NCBI GenBank assembly: GCA_032164245.1
Contig: JAVMKO010000022.1
Coordinates: forward strand, 10,353,845 to 10,417,844
DNA: 64,000 bases
DNA from: Sternotherus odoratus
Lineage: Eukaryota; Chordata; Testudines; Kinosternidae
Direction of reading: 5' to 3'
Part shown: positions 59,205-64,000 of the stretch, one piece after another
How the letters are laid out: every line of letters starts with the position of its first letter
How positions within the stretch are numbered: the stretch's first letter is position 1
Notes under the pieces: model-generated
Seen by the model: only the letters and a program-made list of their open reading frames with translations
Databases searched by the model: none
Told to the model about the DNA's origin: nothing
Program-made: the position numbers and the translations under genes

Positions 59205-59553
59205 TCACTCCATCGCCACCGGCTGCAGCCCTTCCACGTCCCGGGACTTGGAGTTCACCAACTCCCTCCTGATCTCCGCCGAGACCTGCGGGTGGCAGTG
59301 GAATTTGAGCAGCTCCAGCAGGGACTCCTTCTGCTCCGAGGAGAGGTCCTCCTTGTAGCGCTGGGCGAAGGTCAGGAGGCACTGGTGCCACAGCACGGGC
59401 AAGGTGCGCCGGTCCGCCTGGAAGGCCAGGAAGTGGAAGACCAGGGCATCCACCACGCGGAAGGGCAGGGCGTATTTCTTGTCGATGAGCAGGCGCAGGA
59501 AGATGCTGTTGGCGCCGCTGTACTCCATCTCGGCGAGCTTCAGCATGGCAGCA
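59205..59553 (-). CDS. BYSL: BYSL terminal coding exon
   Basis: A 349-nt exon from the split Ser codon to the stop (59205-59207). It begins [19 protein letters not shown] and includes [21 protein letters not shown] and [20 protein letters not shown]; the divergent C-terminus ends PVAME. The acceptor is cccgcag|T. It is GC-rich, so frames on the opposite strand also stay open by chance. Confidence 0.96.
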
Positions 59554-62500
59554 CTGCGGGGGGGAGAGCAAGGTGCGCTGGGTGGGGGAGGACTCCAAAC
59601 ACAGCGCAGAGCTGCCCCCGCGACTGGGGCTGGGCACCTTCCAACCCAAACAAGCCCCCTGCCCCCGAAGCATCTTCCAGGACAGGCTTTGCCAAGGCCT
59701 CCCCTTCTCCCAATTCAGAGCACGGCTGTTTCTGGAGTCTGTGACCATCGTGCTTTCCCCTGGCAGCCTTTAAACTCCCCCACCGTCTCTATTCTAGGGC
59801 CAGGGATTGAAGGCTGGCGTGACCACCTCCCACCTGTCCCTGCAAGGGTAAATCCCTGAGCGGGAGAGGAGTCACCCCAAAACCACTCTCTGGCCATCTC
59901 GCTACGCGCCCAGGCATGACCCTTGAACTCTCCGCTTCTCTACCCTGGAGAGACCGAATCAAGAGTGGCTGTAAGGGTCTGATCCCGCATGGGGCCAAAT
60001 CCCCTCCACTGCCACTGGAACGGGTGGGATAACCCAGCAGGGACGTGGCCTCCGGGCTACCACCGTGCTGCTGAGTTAGGAAACTCCCAGCTACCAGCAA
60101 CGTGGAGCTGTGGCTGAATGGGTGCCTCTGGGCCCAGAAGCTTGCCAAGGGGGAGAGGCATTAGAATGGGGAACAGTCTGCCCAGGGGAGTGACGGAAGC
60201 CCCTTGCTTGGGACTGGACAGAGGCGCTGAACGGACCCGCCTTGGGACCGCGTAGATCTTTCCTAGCTCTGTGAAATGCCAGAGGGGGTTTCTGGCAGAG
60301 CCATGACATTGCTGTGGGACGCCCTGAGCAAATGGGGAGAACTCTTTCCTCCCAATCCTCCCCCTGGGGCCCCCAGCCCTCCCCAACTGACCTGGAGTGA
60401 AGGACCGGGATCGAGCACTTAGCAAGGATGCTCCCGATGATGATGGCTTCCCGTAGTGTGCAGGTCCCCGCCTCACACAGGGGGATGAGGATCCCTGGAA
60501 GGGAGGGAGAAGAGGGCTGGACACAAGACAGCTGGACTTGCTGCGCTCAGAGCCTGAAGCCTACCCCAGCGAACCCCTGCCCTGTGCATTCCAATCTCTG
60601 TGCACGTCCAGCCTGAGAGAATGCCCCTCCGGGGAGTTCATCGATGCCCCATCCCTGGAAACCCACTCCTGACCCGAGCACAGAATGTTGCGGGAGGCAC
60701 AGGACGGACTGCACTCTCTCTGTGTCCCTGCCAACCTCATCACTGGACAGGACAAATGGACACGGAGGCTCAACACCCTGCCATGAATGGATCTCGCTCA
60801 TCTCGGACAGGTACCGAGGGGAGCTGCCTTTTAGGCCACACTTTCACAGCTGATGGTGCCAATAGCGTTTTAGTGAACTGAATATTCTGATCTAGCCACT
60901 GCTGAGTCAACAGGTCTGCAAGTGAACCAAGCAGGTTTCAGCATTCCTCCCTCGCTCTCTGCTGTTCAGCTCTGGGGAGCGTTTAGGGGTTGTGGCGTAC
61001 ATTAAAAGTTCACTGTGCAAAATAAAAGGTTACAGGTGCCGCTGCTGGATGGCCAAAGAGAGCAAGTAGGTAACGGAGTCCTCCACCGACCTCCTCCCAA
61101 AAACCAATTCCTAACATAGCTGTGACACAAGGGATGCCTCACACACTGCACCTTCCCCACTAGGTCACTGCACTGCAAGCCAGACCCACCCTCCTCTCAC
61201 TGCACCCTGCTCTTTTCACCTTTGAACCAGGCTCCTGGCTTGAACAGAGCCTTCTTCAAAGCCATGTAGAGGTGGAAATTGAGGCGCTTGTACTCTGTGA
61301 TGTCATCCCTCACTCGCGGAAGCAGCACCAAGTTATAGAAGCGCTGGGCCATCCGCTCCTTCAGGTTGGAGGAGAAGATCCTGGCAGGAATGAGGGAGCG
61401 GGAAACAGAACTCAAGTCTCAGCCCCCATCCCAGTGTCACCAATGAAGTCAAGCAGGAAGCAGTGTCTAATACTCCCAGCTGAGGATCTCCCTTTCCCAC
61501 CACGCACAACCTAGCTTGCTGGCGGTGGTTTTGTTACCCGATGTTTGAAGCTTCAGTAGGAGAAGCCCAACAAGCGTTCCACTGCATGCACGTGTTCTGC
61601 TGAAATCCGGGCTGGGTTGGGGTGGCCTAACAGAGGATGAGGAGTCAGGACTCCTGGGTTCTGCCACTGACTCGCATGGTGAACTGATCCTCTGTGCCTC
61701 ATTTATAGAGCAGGAGCAATACACCCCACCCTCCGAAGAGGCTCAGCTAGGGGGCTTGGAGAGCTGGGGTAAGAAGTGCATGACGCTCTGATACTAAGCC
61801 CAGCAGTAATGCAGTGTCCAGGGGAATGAATGAAGTGACTAAACAGCTTCTTTTTAAAGACTGGTACTCCAGCTACTAGATTAGACTACGGTCCTGTACT
61901 CCCTTCCCGGATCGTGCACCTCGTCTGCGTTACAGCCCAGAGTAAAACCACCAGTGTTCAGCAACCTTTTATAGCTTGGGATCGGAACCTATACTATTGA
62001 AATCGGACCCGCTTCCAGCTCAGTGTCACAGGCTGAAGTTCTCATTCTGATTGCAGGCAGGATGAGCGCCACGTTAAAGGGCAGGTTACTTAGGAGTGGT
62101 TACAGCTATAAAGAACACAACTGTGCACTGGATCAGGATGGAGTCAATCTCCCCTCCTTCTAGCATCCATAAAATACCAGATCCACAGCACTAGCATGGG
62201 TTTCCTGAGGTGGCAAGCGGCTTTTGGCTAAGCTGAGGATTTCAGTGATGTGGCGGGGGTCCGTGGAAAGTCCACACTAAAACCCACAAACAGGAAAACC
62301 ACGGCAATTATGTCATACCTGGTTGCTTGATACATGGCAGCTGCAGTCCAGGTTTCTGGCTCTGTGATGTAAAGGATCTGCTCCCAATTTGACAGTGCTG
62401 GGATGATTTTAAAGGCTTTGGGGAGTTTGCCACTCCTGTATTTGGACAGCACCTTTAAAAGAAAGTATGTGGAATGCGGCTTAGTAGTCAGAACAGGGCC

Positions 62501-63926
62501 CCAAGAGTCAGGACTACTGAGTATTATCACTAACTCAATGTGTGACTAACAGGGTCAGCTGCCTCCTGAGCACCTCCTCCTGTCTCAGTTCCCCTCTTCA
62601 AGGCCCCTTAATACCTCACTCAGTCCAAAGCAAATTGAAACATTTGCCTCCCATAGTCCAATTCATCCCAGTCCCCAAGTCAGTGCCTCTCCCCGCTAAG
62701 GTAGGAAATATCCAGCCATTTCCCCTAGAGCTGGGTCCTAATTCAAAGCCTCTCTCTCGTCAAGCAGGAAATTGGCCTCTAGGCCCCAATGCCAATCAGT
62801 GTTTCTTTCCCTTAGGTAGAAAGTCCCCATCCCTCCTTCCTGGTTCTAATTTAAGAGTCACCTCCAGGTTTACCTGGCTAGAGTTCAGCCTTCTAGTTCT
62901 CAGCTCCCCTGGTGCCAGGGTTTTCTCTGCAGGCGCCTCTCTCATTTCCCCCCTTCCCTGCAGCCTCCTGCTGCCCTTTATAGGGGAACCAGCTGTTCTC
63001 CATCAGGCCCCATCAAAGCTGCTAACATGGATGGGTCTGGAGCAGATCTTTCAGTCCTCAGGCTTGACTGGGGCCAGGCTTCCAGCCCTTAAGGGGCAAG
63101 CCACCCTGTTACAGTGACTTGAGAAAGTCACTGGGGCCATTTTCTCCATTCGTAGGGTGGATACAGCACCACGCCTTCCTCAAAACTCTGGTGGTTGGGA
63201 GGCGAAGTTATTTGTAAAGCTCTCGAGATCCTTGAATGAAAGATGCAGTGCAAACAGCAGCTACATCATTTGGAAGCCTGCAGAGAAGGAGTCTATGCCT
63301 CGTGAACACTACCTAATCATACTGAAATTCCTCTCCGTTCACAGGCTCACGTGCTTCTCAGGGCTCCTGGACCTAAGAGAATTTTCAAGTCAGCTCTCGA
63401 ATGCACGCACTCTCTCACTGCCGGCTGAGCGGTAAAAAGCCTCTCAACATCAGAGTATAATGAACAGCCCCAGGTTTTTTTGCCTGTTGCAGATATAACG
63501 AGAGAAAGGATGGAAACCTCAGACCCTGCAGTTTGCAATCTCTCTAATTACCCTAAGTGCCACCAGCATTGCTGTACAGTGACAGCTGTCATGTTCCGCC
63601 CCGGAGATGGCTGCGCGTCAGCAGTGGGAGAAGATATTTCTCAGCACAAGCCATGAGGATAAAGACACACACCACAATGATTACGAATACTGGCTGCTAG
63701 AGCAGCTGGGCTCATTTTGACCTAGCTCCTCGCCGGGGTACAGCGTTTTGAAGGAGGAGGCTGCTATACAAATGCTCTTGCTCTTACCTCTCGGACACCC
63801 TTGTAGACCTCGAGTACGCGGGGGTCCAGCTGAGGCATGGGATGGCCCGATATTTCCGACATCATTGTCTCCACCTCTGTCTGCTTCTCCGTGATCTTCT
63901 CCATGATGATATCGGCGAGCGTGAGC
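59205..63926 (-). CDS. BYSL: Bystin (BYSL), 3' part: last five coding exons
   Basis: Bystin is the vertebrate homologue of yeast Enp1, a nucleolar/cytoplasmic pre-40S factor needed for 18S rRNA processing and small-subunit export. It was also described in a trophinin-tastin-bystin adhesion complex. Joining complement 63926-63788, 62452-62319, 61380-61220, 60494-60392 and 59553-59205 gives 886 nt: one base completing a split codon, 294 residues and a stop. All junctions are GT-AG with compatible phases. Diagnostic blocks in order are [88 protein letters not shown] and [14 protein letters not shown]. The human protein has 437 residues, so about 143 N-terminal residues and the promoter lie beyond the right edge. 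It is convergent with CCND3, as in human. Confidence 0.96.
59554..60391 (-). other. BYSL: BYSL intron (last)
   Basis: GT-AG intron of 838 bp between the 103-nt exon and the terminal exon. GC-rich. I see no repeat or second gene in it. Confidence 0.85.
60392..60494 (-). CDS. BYSL: BYSL coding exon
   Basis: A 103-nt exon with no ATG-initiated frame of its own. It was found by translating the minus strand between the flanking exons: [20 protein letters not shown], then [14 protein letters not shown] and a split Ser (AG|T). The acceptor is cttccag|GG and the donor TCCAG|gtcagt. It matches the human [10 protein letters not shown]...CSIPVLHSS block. Confidence 0.94.
60495..61219 (-). other. BYSL: BYSL intron
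   Basis: GT-AG intron of 725 bp. I see no recognisable repeat or gene. Confidence 0.85.
61220..61380 (-). CDS. BYSL: BYSL coding exon
   Basis: A 161-nt exon that completes Arg and reads [20 protein letters not shown], then [20 protein letters not shown], ending GAWFK plus one base of Gly. The acceptor is tgccag|G and the donor AAAG|gtgaaa. The codon phase matches both neighbours. Confidence 0.96.
61381..62318 (-). other. BYSL: BYSL intron
   Basis: GT-AG intron of 938 bp. It contains a degraded MIR-like stretch on the plus strand at about 61620-61800 ('gtcaggactcctgggttctg', 'tgatcctctgtgcctcattt'). Confidence 0.8.
61620..61800 (+). repeat. Degraded MIR-like SINE
   Basis: 'gtcaggactcctgggttctg' then 'ccactgactcgcatggtgaa' and 'ctctgtgcctcatttataga' recall MIR order. 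In a BYSL intron. Confidence 0.5.
62319..62452 (-). CDS. BYSL: BYSL coding exon
   Basis: A 134-nt exon beginning [18 protein letters not shown] and running through [21 protein letters not shown] to the split Arg codon (AG|G). The acceptor is tttaaag|GTG and the donor ACCAG|gtatga. It is very close to vertebrate bystins. Confidence 0.96.
62453..63787 (-). other. BYSL: BYSL intron with candidate solo LTR
   Basis: GT-AG intron of 1,335 bp. It holds a candidate solo LTR (62547-63113). The 63114-63787 part shows nothing I recognise. Confidence 0.8.
62547..63113. mobile_element. Candidate solo LTR
   Basis: The segment is bounded by short inverted ends: left TAACAGGGT, right ACCCTGTTACA. A 5-bp direct repeat GTGAC (62542-62546 and 63114-63118) fits a target-site duplication. 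At about 567 bp, C/T-rich with a CCCTTTATAGGGG TATA-like core near 62972-62986, it looks like an LTR. No internal retroviral coding region is present. The family is not determined, and the left end seems to have lost a base or two of the usual TG. An alternative is a non-autonomous TIR transposon. Confidence 0.5.
63788..63926 (-). CDS. BYSL: BYSL coding exon (first one in window)
   Basis: A 139-nt exon. One base finishes a split codon, then 46 codons start [19 protein letters not shown] and end [10 protein letters not shown]. The acceptor on the minus strand is gccag|G and the donor GAGAG|gtaagag, phase 0. Homology places it about one third into the protein. Confidence 0.94.
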
Positions 63927-64000
63927 CTGGCAGACACAGGGGGAGGAAACTATGTAGAGCTGGATTCTGGCCTAGAAGAGCATCACCCTGTTGTTCCTTG

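Noticed and set aside
58999..59748. 249-codon minus-strand frame over the last BYSL exon
   Set aside because: It runs in a different frame from BYSL and owes its length to high GC. The BYSL frame matches the known protein.
62542..63117. 191-codon plus-strand frame in a BYSL intron
   Set aside because: It coincides almost exactly with the candidate solo LTR, and its Pro/Leu/Ser-rich product resembles no known protein.

Overview
The window is nuclear DNA from a non-mammalian amniote, most probably a cryptodiran turtle. The evidence is the repeat mix: many 5'-truncated CR1 LINE 3' ends in both orientations, MIR/CORE-SINE copies, tRNA-derived SINEs of the kind I know from turtles, and short terminal-inverted-repeat (TIR) elements. 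There are no bacterial operons, CRISPR arrays, prophages or rRNA genes. The coding content is two intron-containing vertebrate genes lying tail to tail.

Layout. (1) 1-33,230: about 33 kb of gene-free, repeat-rich DNA upstream of CCND3. It holds CR1, MIR, SINE, hAT-like and MITE-like elements, several nested inside one another, a decayed minisatellite, a tandem duplication and an (ATCT)n microsatellite. (2) 33,230-54,260: CCND3 (cyclin D3) on the + strand. It has a CpG-rich promoter and first exon, five coding exons (33645-33842, 36059-36274, 45826-45985, 46996-47138, 52246-52416; 295 codons plus stop), introns of 2.2, 9.6, 1.0 and 5.1 kb, and a 3' UTR of about 1.8 kb ending at an AATAAA signal. 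(3) 54,260-58,800: a convergent intergenic gap with a purine-rich, G-rich stretch just after the CCND3 polyadenylation site. (4) 58,800-64,000: the 3' part of BYSL (bystin) on the - strand. Its last five coding exons (63926-63788, 62452-62319, 61380-61220, 60494-60392, 59553-59205) encode the C-terminal 294 residues; the 5' exons lie beyond the right edge.

The tail-to-tail CCND3/BYSL arrangement matches human 6p21. Both genes serve growth and proliferation. Cyclin D3 activates CDK4/6 to phosphorylate RB-family proteins in G1, and bystin (the Enp1 homologue) is needed for pre-40S ribosome maturation.

The whole window reads as ordinary vertebrate sequence with no new multi-gene system. The observations most worth checking are: a 20-bp perfect palindrome centred on an exact TFEB/CLEAR-type motif at 2.4 kb; three miR-15/16 seed matches in the CCND3 3' UTR; an inverted SINE pair forming a long hairpin in CCND3 intron 2; a candidate solo LTR with target-site duplication in a BYSL intron; and an unassigned segment at 16.9-17.5 kb with coding-like minus-strand frames.
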